From assembly GCA_023818995.1 (NCBI GenBank), contig JAMWDA010000015.1, forward strand, positions 1 to 17,071: a stretch of 17,071 nt of DNA, in the 5' to 3' direction. The DNA comes from Candidatus Omnitrophota bacterium (GTDB lineage Bacteria > Omnitrophota > Gorgyraeia > Duberdicusellales > 4484-171). The notes under the pieces were generated by a model. It ran no database searches. It was given only the letters and a program-made list of their open reading frames with translations, and was not told where the DNA came from. The position numbers were made by a program, and so were the translations under genes. How positions within the stretch are numbered: position 1 is the first letter of the stretch; each line of letters starts with the position of its first letter. Shown here piece by piece: positions 6,880 through 14,671 of the stretch.

Positions 6880-7879
6880 TCTTGGTTAAAATACTTCTTG
6901 CCTTAATGAAAACTTCCTCAACTTTTAGTTCTCTAATACAAATGTTATCTTTGCAATTCAAGTTATAACATGGTATTTTACAACCTACATCTTTCTTTAA
7001 AATATGGACATTTTTACCCAGAGGAGCAGTAATTAAAGGGTCTGTGGGACCAAAGAGGACCAAAACATTTATTCCCACAGCGCTACCTAAATGCGCTGGA
7101 CCGGAATCACTAGAAATAAGTAAATCCATCCTACTCAAAAGAGCGGCTAGTTCTTTTAAATTCGTCTTTCCACAGAGATTGATTACCTTACCTTTAATTT
7201 TTTTTTCCATATTATCTATGTAGTTTTTTTCGCCTTTTGCTCCAATTAAAAAAATAGCACACCCTATACTTAACAAATTTTCTATTAACTCTACAAAATA
7301 ATTATCCGGCCACCTCTTTAATTCCCAATTAGCTGTGGGATTAATTGCCACCAAATAACGATAATTCCTCCTGTAGGACAATAGAAAATTATCTACTTTT
7401 TCTCTTTCTTTATCATCTATATAAAAATTAGGCAGTTTATCTTCAATAGCCACCCCCTCTTGCTCAAAGAGAGAGTAGTAGTATAGTGAACGATGAACAT
7501 TTAAGGGGGGTGTTATCCTATCAGTTAAAATAAAGTGTGTTTTTGCCCTTTTAAATCCTACTCTCTTTTTTATTCCCACCAACCAAAGTATAAAAGCACG
7601 GGTAAACGAACGATGTATTAAAAATGCTGTGTCAAATTTTTCTTTTTTTAAATATTTAATAAATTTTAATTTAGCAAAAAAACCTCTATGTGTAGTTTTT
7701 TCATTAAACACGATAATCTTATCTACATAGGGATTATCCTCAAATAGTTCTTTTACTCTCTCTACCACCATTAACGCTAAAAAAGATTGGGGGAATCTTT
7801 CCTTTATGGCTTTAAATACAGGTAAACTCATCACGCAATCTCCTAACCAATTAACACCAACTACTAATATTCTCTCCAT
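6869..7879 (-). CDS. waaF: Lipopolysaccharide heptosyltransferase II-like (GT9)
   Basis: The 336-residue protein is the most WaaF-like of the GT9 enzymes in the window. WaaF adds the second L-glycero-D-manno-heptose to the inner core from ADP-heptose. Evidence is GVNWLGDCVMSLP (8-20), close to the WaaF start, NPTANWELKRWP (180-191), SSDSGPAHLGSA (256-267) and LFGPTDP (275-281). It also carries the C-terminal cysteine cluster Cys300, Cys304, Cys309 and Cys314. The start lies 5 bases after the deacetylase stop and the gene overlaps the next GT9 gene by 11 bases. The pattern (canonical KRWP and DSGPAH) agrees with a true heptosyltransferase, but without a WaaC or heptose-synthesis gene in view the donor is inference. 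The symbol should be read as the nearest family label. Confidence 0.85.
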   Translation of the reverse strand: MERILVVGVNWLGDCVMSLPVFKAIKERFPQSFLALMVVERVKELFEDNPYVDKIIVFNEKTTHRGFFAKLKFIKYLKKEKFDTAFLIHRSFTRAFILWLVGIKKRVGFKRAKTHFILTDRITPPLNVHRSLYYYSLFEQEGVAIEDKLPNFYIDDKEREKVDNFLLSYRRNYRYLVAINPTANWELKRWPDNYFVELIENLLSIGCAIFLIGAKGEKNYIDNMEKKIKGKVINLCGKTNLKELAALLSRMDLLISSDSGPAHLGSAVGINVLVLFGPTDPLITAPLGKNVHILKKDVGCKIPCYNLNCKDNICIRELKVEEVFIKARSILTKNEG

Positions 7880-7884
7880 CTCAT

Positions 7885-8646
7885 TTATCTTTGCTTAGGG
7901 GATCTTTTAAAAACGGAGTAAAAACCACTCAGTTTTGCCCACAGTCTTATCCCTAAATCTCTTTCGCTAATCTTTATTCTTTTTAAAGCATAAATATTAT
8001 CATTCTTAGATAAACCTCTATTCGTAGTTACCCCACAGATATAACCGCACCCCTCCACTGTCTTCAAAACACGATGGTCAAAACCACCTAGAGGGTAAGC
8101 TATAGTATCTACATTAACTCTAAATTTTTTTTCTAAGATTTCCTTAGAATCTTTTATCTCTCTTATTAAACTCGCATCATCTAACTGGGGCAGATAACTA
8201 TGAGTAAGGGTATGAGAACCAATCTTAACCTTTGTATTATTGAGAAACCATTCTATATCTTTAGAAGATAAATAATTTTTTTTATCTATTTTATTGGGAA
8301 TTAAAAAAATCGTAGCGGGAAAATTAAACTGCTTAAGAATATTTACTGCCCATAAATTATCTTTATAACCATCATCGAAAGTTATAACTACTAAATTCTT
8401 AGGTAATTTCTCTTTTCTTCTTAAAAGTTGACAATAATCACTAAGAGAGATCACTTTGTAACCTTTATTTTTTATAAATTCCATCTGTCTGTAGAATCTG
8501 GTTAGAGTAACTTTAAAACTTGTATCAGCAAAATTTGTAGGGATTGCATGATAGGTAATTATGGGAACGGTGTATAGGGGAGTAAAAAACAACCACCATC
8601 CACCTATAAATAAAATAAAAATAAATAGTATCTTTGTATTTCTCAT
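7885..8646 (-). CDS. Membrane-anchored polysaccharide deacetylase (NodB domain, CE4)
   Basis: This 253-residue protein begins with an uncleaved-looking membrane segment (about residues 5-22), then YHAI (32-35), a motif found in PgaB/IcaB-type deacetylases. The NodB domain follows: motif 1 TFDDG (89-93, with the catalytic base and metal Asp), motif 2 SHTLTH (144-149, metal-binding His145 and His149), and motif 3 AYPLGGFD (183-190). It should remove N-acetyl groups from a surface or periplasmic saccharide. Its place between GT4 and GT9 genes suggests it acts on the product of this cluster, although peptidoglycan is a possible substrate too. The gene lies 3 bases after the GT4 gene and 5 bases before the WaaF-like gene. 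All metal-binding residues appear intact. Confidence 0.92.
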   Translation of the reverse strand: MRNTKILFIFILFIGGWWLFFTPLYTVPIITYHAIPTNFADTSFKVTLTRFYRQMEFIKNKGYKVISLSDYCQLLRRKEKLPKNLVVITFDDGYKDNLWAVNILKQFNFPATIFLIPNKIDKKNYLSSKDIEWFLNNTKVKIGSHTLTHSYLPQLDDASLIREIKDSKEILEKKFRVNVDTIAYPLGGFDHRVLKTVEGCGYICGVTTNRGLSKNDNIYALKRIKISERDLGIRLWAKLSGFYSVFKRSPKQR

Positions 8647-8649
8647 CCT

Positions 8650-9723
8650 CTAAGGGCAAACTAATTGACGATAAACTTCCTCAGTTTTACTCACCATAAA
8701 TTTATAAGAAAAATCATTTAAACTTAATTTGGCATTTTCTATTATCCTTTCTCGCAAATTATTATTCGTGATAAACTCTTCTATAACATCCTTTAGACAT
8801 AAAGGTTTATACTTGTAAAAAAGTAAACCATTATACCTATCTCTAATTATCTCCTTTATCCCTCCTGTAGAAAATCCTACTACACAAATACCTTTAGCAA
8901 ACGCCTCCAAAATTGTATAGCCAAATCCTTCCTTAAAAGAGGCTACCAAAAGAATATCTACTATATCTAAAAAATCTTTACCTTCAAGAAGAAAAAATTT
9001 TACTCTATCTTTTAAATTTAACTTCTCTACGAATTTCTTTAATTTATTCTCCAACTTTCCTTTACCACAAATGAGAAGATAAGCGTTTTTATATTTCTCC
9101 TTTAAAAGATGGAATGCCTCCACAACTAAAAAATGGCCCTTCTCTAAGGAAATTCTTCCTAAAATACCTAAAGTAATAGTATCCTCAGAAAATCCAAAAT
9201 CTATTTTCCTATATTTCCTAACTAACGAGGCTTGTCTATCTATTCCATTATAAATCACCTCTATTTTGGAATTAGCAACTTTTAAATCTTTTACAAGATG
9301 CTCCTTAACCGCATAACTTACAGCTATTGTTTTTATCCCCTCAAATTTCATCAATTTCCTAAAAATATGAGGTCTATAAAAACCGTGAAAAGTGGATACA
9401 TATTTGATACCTAAAATCTTATATAAAAGAAAGGCAAGAAACTGAGCAACCCTTGTATGAGCATGGATTAAATCTATTTTATTCCTCTTAGCGAAAATTA
9501 TTAATAAAATTAACGAATAAAATACTTTTATACTTAAAATTGATTTAGTATGCAAAGGTATATACTTAAAATCAATACCCGCTTTATCTAATTCTCGCTT
9601 ACCTTCACCTCCACTACAGACAACCCAAACTTGGTTGTTTCTAAATAACCCTTTAGCTAAATCGATTACGTGTCTGCTAATACCACCAACTCTAAGATGT
9701 GAAGTAAGAAGAACTATCCTCAT
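8650..9723 (-). CDS. Glycosyltransferase family 4 protein
   Basis: This is a GT-B fold retaining glycosyltransferase of 357 residues from the ATG at 9723. A TTG at 9735 would add four residues, but the family usually starts directly at the first beta strand, here MRIVLLTSHL. Motifs are RVGGISRHV (11-19), HAHTR (87-91), TFHG (111-114), IYNGID (157-162), LGRISLEKG (188-196) and the EX7E pair Glu265/Glu273 in KEGFGYTILEA. It presumably transfers a sugar from a nucleotide donor during core or surface-saccharide assembly at the inner membrane. It lies between the GT4-GT9 fusion gene and the deacetylase gene. Its N-terminal layout resembles the GT4 half of the fusion gene, so the two are probably paralogues. 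The specific sugar is unknown. Confidence 0.9.
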   Translation of the reverse strand: MRIVLLTSHLRVGGISRHVIDLAKGLFRNNQVWVVCSGGEGKRELDKAGIDFKYIPLHTKSILSIKVFYSLILLIIFAKRNKIDLIHAHTRVAQFLAFLLYKILGIKYVSTFHGFYRPHIFRKLMKFEGIKTIAVSYAVKEHLVKDLKVANSKIEVIYNGIDRQASLVRKYRKIDFGFSEDTITLGILGRISLEKGHFLVVEAFHLLKEKYKNAYLLICGKGKLENKLKKFVEKLNLKDRVKFFLLEGKDFLDIVDILLVASFKEGFGYTILEAFAKGICVVGFSTGGIKEIIRDRYNGLLFYKYKPLCLKDVIEEFITNNNLRERIIENAKLSLNDFSYKFMVSKTEEVYRQLVCP

Positions 9724-9749
9724 ATTAAACCACAAAATCCATAGCCATT

Positions 9750-11807
9750 CTACCCTAAAATTTCTTTAACTTTTAAGAATACTTCCTGGGGTTTAATGTT
9801 CTCCATACATATATTAGACTTACACTTAGGACGATAACAGAAAGAACAGGGTAATTTTTTAAAAAATATATGTAAATTACTATCTCTCACCGTATGTCGA
9901 TCAGGGTCAGTAGGACCAAAGAGAGCAATCGTAGGTATCCCCAAAGCTAAAGCTAAATGTAAATTTGCTGTATCGGGACTGATAAATAATTTTAAAACAC
10001 TAATTACTCCTACCAAATCATTTATGGTAGTCTTACCACATAGATTAATTACGTTAGTGGATAACGACACCTTTGCATCTTTTATCAACTCAGCACTATG
10101 TTCATCACCAATAAGCAATATTTTAAAATTGGGATAGTGTTTTGATATCATCTCGATTAACTTTTTTATGTGCGTTACTGGCCAATTTTTACTCACCCAT
10201 TTGGAAGATGCTGAGACGTTTATACCGATAAGGGGCTCATTTTTATCTATGCCAAAATTATTTAAAACTATCTCTTTAACCTTCCAGAAAGTAAGTTTCT
10301 TCTCTTTAAATCTTATATCTAACAAACTAAGTATCTTCTCTTGGGAAGTTAAAGGGTCTAATTTCTCTTTTACATACTTCACCGAAAAGCTAAGAAGAAA
10401 TCCTAATTTACGTCTATAACCAAAAGAATACTTAGGAAAACTTAAGAAAGCAATTAGATGGGAGGCTAAATTGTTCTGTAAATCTATAATGTAATCAAAA
10501 CTTAAACGGCGCAGGTAACTTGCTATTTTAAAAACTTTCTTTATTCTCCTATAAGAGGAATCCACAGAGATAACCTTATCCACGAAAGGACAAGAAGAAA
10601 ATAAGGAAGCATATTTCTTATGAGTAATAAGTATTACTGTACTTATAGGGAATTTTTCCTTGATAGCTTTTAAAGATGGTATTGCTAAAATAACATCTCC
10701 CAAAGATGATACTTTTATCACCATTATCCTTTTAAACTGCTTTATATACTCATATAACTTTTCTGTCTCTCCTACACACTTCTGTAAACTATAATCCCTC
10801 TTAACTTTTTTATAAGCCTCTAAGGCAAGGTTCTTAGCTAAAGAGGGGTTATTGAGTAAATTTATAATCGCCTCACTTATAGCCTCGGGGTCACGTGGAG
10901 GAACTAAAATCCCATCTTTACCATTATCTATAATCTCTGGGAAAGCGCCCACCTTGGTAGCAACAACCGGCACACCACAAGCAAAAGCTTCAATAATCAC
11001 TCTACCAAACGATTCCTCTCCTACTGAAGGAACAACTATAATCTTTGCTTTTTTAAGTATACTCTCCACATCCTGACGATAACCTAAAAAATAAACATTG
11101 TAATTTAAAGCGTACTGATTAACCAAATTTTTTAAATAATTGAAATAATCTAACTTTGACTTTTCTGCTGAACCAACTATATTTAAAATGGCATAAGGGT
11201 TAACTCTAACTACTCTTCTCATCGCCTCTATAAGATACTGGTACCCTTTTATAGGAGTTATCCTGCCAATACTCACGATAGTGGCACTACCATCTATATA
11301 TTTATCTTCGCTAAATTTAAAATTATCCAAATCTACCCACCGATTTATCAATACTATCTTCTCTTGAGGCACGCCAAAACTATCCTGCATATAACGAGCT
11401 ATAATCTGAGAAGGACATATTACAAATTTTCCCCAAGCCATAACTTCACTGAAAATATGTTTGGAATATGCCCCATGAGCGGTAGTAATAAAATCTGTTT
11501 TGCTATTCCTCGTAGCAAAGAAACCTATCCAAGCAGGAACCCTTGAACGAGCATGAACAATATCAATATTATCGTCTTTTATAATCTTATGTATTTTTCT
11601 AACAAGGAACAAACTTAAAAGTGACTTTTTATAAACACCCAATTTATAATGTTTAACTTTATATTCCTCTAACTTTTTTACTAACCTACCTCCTCCAGAA
11701 ACAACAATTATCTTGTGTGGTCTATCTTTAAAATACTTAGCAATATCTAAAACCCCTCTTTCTACGCCGCCCATATCCATTTTAGGAACTACCTGCATTA
11801 TATTCAT
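9750..11807 (-). CDS. Bifunctional GT4-GT9 glycosyltransferase fusion
   Basis: A single 685-residue frame joins two glycosyltransferases. Residues 1 to about 357 are a GT4 domain: DMGGVERGV (11-19), HARSRV (85-90), TTAHGAYSKH (108-117), SIGRITPIKG (179-188) and the EX7E pair Glu265/Glu273 in EESFGRVIIEA. Residues about 358-685 are a complete GT9 domain starting at KRIMVIKVSSLGDVILAIP (359-377), with SSKWVSKNWP (534-543), SPDTANLHLAL (610-620), ALFGPTDP (628-635) and Cys654, Cys657, Cys662 and Cys667. The GT9 half has N in place of R in KRWP and DTANLH in place of DSGPxH, like the short GT9 enzyme at 5932-6879. The two domains meet with almost no linker and no internal stop. It may add two sugars in succession. 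The gene starts 19 bases after the acyltransferase fusion gene. Confidence 0.9.
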   Translation of the reverse strand: MNIMQVVPKMDMGGVERGVLDIAKYFKDRPHKIIVVSGGGRLVKKLEEYKVKHYKLGVYKKSLLSLFLVRKIHKIIKDDNIDIVHARSRVPAWIGFFATRNSKTDFITTAHGAYSKHIFSEVMAWGKFVICPSQIIARYMQDSFGVPQEKIVLINRWVDLDNFKFSEDKYIDGSATIVSIGRITPIKGYQYLIEAMRRVVRVNPYAILNIVGSAEKSKLDYFNYLKNLVNQYALNYNVYFLGYRQDVESILKKAKIIVVPSVGEESFGRVIIEAFACGVPVVATKVGAFPEIIDNGKDGILVPPRDPEAISEAIINLLNNPSLAKNLALEAYKKVKRDYSLQKCVGETEKLYEYIKQFKRIMVIKVSSLGDVILAIPSLKAIKEKFPISTVILITHKKYASLFSSCPFVDKVISVDSSYRRIKKVFKIASYLRRLSFDYIIDLQNNLASHLIAFLSFPKYSFGYRRKLGFLLSFSVKYVKEKLDPLTSQEKILSLLDIRFKEKKLTFWKVKEIVLNNFGIDKNEPLIGINVSASSKWVSKNWPVTHIKKLIEMISKHYPNFKILLIGDEHSAELIKDAKVSLSTNVINLCGKTTINDLVGVISVLKLFISPDTANLHLALALGIPTIALFGPTDPDRHTVRDSNLHIFFKKLPCSFCYRPKCKSNICMENIKPQEVFLKVKEILG

Positions 11808-11826
11808 CTCTAAAAAACCTACCTTT

Positions 11827-13653
11827 TTATATTATTCTTTTTACTGCCTCTTTTACCACCCTTTTATTATATTCAAAAATAGAATAGGAAGGTTCTTTTA
11901 GTTCTTCTATCGTATAAGGTGGTTTAAGAAAATTCACAATGTTATTAACTGAAGAAAAAAAGTTTATGTGGTGAGTAGTGAATATCTCCTCTAAACACAC
12001 ACATACAGTGGTTTTTCCCATACTCAAACTTTCGGAAATCATAGATATACTATCACTGGTTACAAAAGAGACCTCAGCGAGCGAAAGGAACCCTCCCACG
12101 ATAAAAGAACTGTTATCTTTAGAAGAGATAGTTAACACATCGGTATTTAAAAAATCTCTGAACTCGTTCTCAAGAAAATCACTAACCCCTTGGGGCGTGC
12201 GTCTTGAGGTGGTAACTAAAATATGAAAATTCTCTTTCAAAATGAATTTTTTTAATTGGGGGAGGAACAATTTCAAATTATTAAAAAATAATTTACTGCT
12301 CTCCAATGGCCCACCAATAAATAGAGCTACCCTCCTACAAGGTTTAAGATTATATCTTTCAATCAATATCCTTTTATCCTCTTCGGCAGTAAAGGGAAAA
12401 CTAAGTGCCCCTTTTATATTCACTACCTTAGAGGTTATAACTCGGTCATGCTCGGGAATAATACCTAAATCAAACCTATCCGGTGAAATATTTGGCTTTA
12501 AAATCACTACCGCCTTAGCTCCCATAGAACGACTTAAAATAAGATTGATTGGTGCCATCTTACTACCTGTGCTTATTACCATATCTGCAAATATAGTAGA
12601 AACCTTTTTATATAGCTCTTTACCCAAAATAATCTTGATACACTTCATACATCCTAAACATTCATTGCTGGTATAAAAAGCACACAACTCTAATAATAAA
12701 CGTTTTAATCTATTTATATTAGGAATATCTACAACGTAATCCTTAACTTCGTATTCTAACTCTTTTAAAATATTAACCAACGTTAGGGATTGTTTGAAAT
12801 GACCTGTTTTAAGGTCGTTTAAAATGAGCAAAAATAATGTCTTTTTCTTTTTGAATCGCTTATACCACCACATATAACTTTCTGGATGTTTTGTAAGAAA
12901 TTTCTCATATATAGTATTTAACTTCTTTAATGCTTCCTCTAAGTTCTCATTCTTACAATCTAACCCTTTCTCTATCTCTATCATATACTTACCCAAATTA
13001 TTACGGTAACCAAATACAGGGTAAATATTTTTCCCAAACTTTTTAGCTAAGTAAACTGCTCCCTGAGGAGTAGGAACCAATGCTCCAAAAAAATTTACCA
13101 TTAATGCTTTATCTTCTGCTCCATGGTCAATAACTAACCCTATCCAGTAATTATCCTTTATATATTTAACTAACTGTTTTAAAGAAAAACAAACTTTTAT
13201 GTTATTCCTTTCTCTTATCTCATTAATTAATCTTTCCAAAGCTTCATTCTCCTGTTTCTTTACCAAAATAGCGTATCTATACTTCTTTGCAAAAAAAGCA
13301 TTAAAAAATTCCCAGTTACCTGCATGAATACCTAACAGTATATGTCCACCTTTGATATCCTCAAAGAACTTATCTATACCTTTAACATAAATCAATTCTC
13401 TATCTATAAATTTTTCAAAGGCTAAATTCTCCATAATCATTATTCCAAAATTAATAAAACTTCTCTTAATGATTAGAAAAATCTCCTTACTACTTTTATA
13501 AGGAAAAGCTAATTTTAAATTGCGGTAAGCAGTAAATCTCTTCTTAAAACTGAAACAGTAAAATAATACACCTATAACTCTACCAAGGGAAATGATCGAT
13601 CCTAAAGGTAGAATTTTTAATATTCTAATTGTTATTTTTATTAACGAATACAT
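11827..13653 (-). CDS. LpxL-type lipid A acyltransferase fused to ELM1/GtrOC1-type putative glycosyltransferase
   Basis: Residues 1-268 are an LpxL/HtrB-type acyltransferase that adds a secondary acyl chain to Kdo-lipid A precursor. It has an N-terminal membrane segment (about 5-35), the HX4E catalytic motif HAGNWE (110-115), IDHGAED (175-181) and the closing PESYMWWYKRFK (257-268). Residues about 271-590 resemble the ELM1 (DUF1022) family, now described as putative glycosyltransferases: LNDLKTGHFKQSL (278-290), STGSKMAPI (361-369), LKPNISPDRFDLGIIPEHD (385-403), FIGGP (445-449), TTSRRTP (481-487) and VTSDSISMISES (531-542). An unusual CLGCMKC cluster lies at 332-338. The junction is direct. 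The gene lies 4 bases after lpxK, with AAGGGA upstream of the ATG. A coupled acylation and glycosylation step on lipid A is inferred. The ELM1 activity itself is unproven. Confidence 0.88.
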   Translation of the reverse strand: MYSLIKITIRILKILPLGSIISLGRVIGVLFYCFSFKKRFTAYRNLKLAFPYKSSKEIFLIIKRSFINFGIMIMENLAFEKFIDRELIYVKGIDKFFEDIKGGHILLGIHAGNWEFFNAFFAKKYRYAILVKKQENEALERLINEIRERNNIKVCFSLKQLVKYIKDNYWIGLVIDHGAEDKALMVNFFGALVPTPQGAVYLAKKFGKNIYPVFGYRNNLGKYMIEIEKGLDCKNENLEEALKKLNTIYEKFLTKHPESYMWWYKRFKKKKTLFLLILNDLKTGHFKQSLTLVNILKELEYEVKDYVVDIPNINRLKRLLLELCAFYTSNECLGCMKCIKIILGKELYKKVSTIFADMVISTGSKMAPINLILSRSMGAKAVVILKPNISPDRFDLGIIPEHDRVITSKVVNIKGALSFPFTAEEDKRILIERYNLKPCRRVALFIGGPLESSKLFFNNLKLFLPQLKKFILKENFHILVTTSRRTPQGVSDFLENEFRDFLNTDVLTISSKDNSSFIVGGFLSLAEVSFVTSDSISMISESLSMGKTTVCVCLEEIFTTHHINFFSSVNNIVNFLKPPYTIEELKEPSYSIFEYNKRVVKEAVKRII

Positions 13654-13657
13654 AAAT

Positions 13658-14671
13658 TTATATTCCCTTTAGTTTACTATTAACAACCTGCCAAAAGATA
13701 TTCTCTTCTTCCAGTTTCAATTCTACATCGAATATAAAGTAATTTTTTCTAACTCTTTGAAAATCTAAATGGTAAAAATCTTTATAAGTAATAATTACAT
13801 CACTAACATTCTCCTTAGTAAATTCTCTCTCTATACTAATAATATCTCTGTCAGTAAAATTGTAATGATCGGGATAAGCAAAAATCTTTTTTATTTGTAA
13901 GCCCAATTTTTTCAAGGTAAAAAGAAATCCCTCAGGATAACCAACAGCAGTTAATACTCCCAAATATTTACCTTTAAAGTAATCTAAATCTTTAGGGTTA
14001 TTATATCTATCTAAAAAACTTTTAAACTCATAAGAAGCAAAGAATATAGGCAAAGTTGGTTTAAATTCCCATATAAAAGCCTTTATCCTTTCTCTATTAG
14101 CTATCATCTCCTTATAAGTTATTATAAGTATATCCGCCCTGTTTATACTTTTCAATGGTTCTCTAAAAATATAAGCAGGGATTAATCTTTTAGTTCTACG
14201 AAATTCCTTAGCTCCCATAACTAAAATCTCTAAATCTTTCTTTAGTTTACGGTATTGGAAACTATCATCCAGGATAAATACATCATAATCGTTAACTAAT
14301 TTCTTAAGTATAGATACCCTATCTTTCCCATCAAAAACATTTCCCAATTTATTTTTTAAAAGCGTAAATTCATCCCTGGCATAACCTTTGGTTAAGGAAG
14401 CAACTTTAAAAGAAGAGGAAAGTCTTTTATGTAAATAAATAACCAAACTTGTTGTACCACTACCACCCCAAGATATATTACCCACTCCTATAACTTTTTT
14501 ATTTAGAGAATAAACCGTTATTATCTTGTGGTCAAAAAGAAAATTTCTTAAATAGATAACCGCACCATATATATAGGAAAGAATGATAAGAAAAATATAA
14601 ATGAATTTTTCTAAAATTCGTTTATCTTCTCTCTCTATAAGATTTAGATATGCTTTTTTTAATTTAAGCAT
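13658..14671 (-). CDS. lpxK: LpxK-like tetraacyldisaccharide 4'-kinase with altered Walker A
   Basis: LpxK phosphorylates the 4' position of tetraacyldisaccharide-1-phosphate to make lipid IVA at the inner membrane. The 337-residue protein has an N-terminal membrane-associated helix (about 22-42), the P-loop region GVGNISWGGSGTTS (62-75), TKGYARDE (94-101, normally SRGYG followed by GDEP), ILDDSFQYRKL (133-143, normally DDGLQH), RLIPAYIFREPL (162-173) and YPDHYNFTDRD (266-276), which holds the expected His. Two features are odd: the P-loop lysine is Thr73, codon ACA, one base from AAA, and the His of DDGxQH is Tyr140. The open frame is otherwise intact and full length. Family membership is clear; kinase activity is doubtful. 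It overlaps waaA by 13 bases and lies 4 bases before the acyltransferase fusion gene. Confidence 0.88.
   Translation of the reverse strand: MLKLKKAYLNLIEREDKRILEKFIYIFLIILSYIYGAVIYLRNFLFDHKIITVYSLNKKVIGVGNISWGGSGTTSLVIYLHKRLSSSFKVASLTKGYARDEFTLLKNKLGNVFDGKDRVSILKKLVNDYDVFILDDSFQYRKLKKDLEILVMGAKEFRRTKRLIPAYIFREPLKSINRADILIITYKEMIANRERIKAFIWEFKPTLPIFFASYEFKSFLDRYNNPKDLDYFKGKYLGVLTAVGYPEGFLFTLKKLGLQIKKIFAYPDHYNFTDRDIISIEREFTKENVSDVIITYKDFYHLDFQRVRKNYFIFDVELKLEEENIFWQVVNSKLKGI

Noticed and set aside
9724..9735. TTG start adding four residues to the GT4 protein
   Set aside because: The ATG at 9723 matches the usual family N-terminus beginning at the first beta strand; the TTG has no better ribosome site.
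12242..12676. 144-codon open frame on the plus strand, and similar plus-strand frames at 6413-6784, 2680-2955, 11978-12226 and elsewhere
   Set aside because: Each lies wholly or mainly opposite a well-supported minus-strand gene, has no recognisable domain and no ribosome site that stands out; they are antisense shadows.
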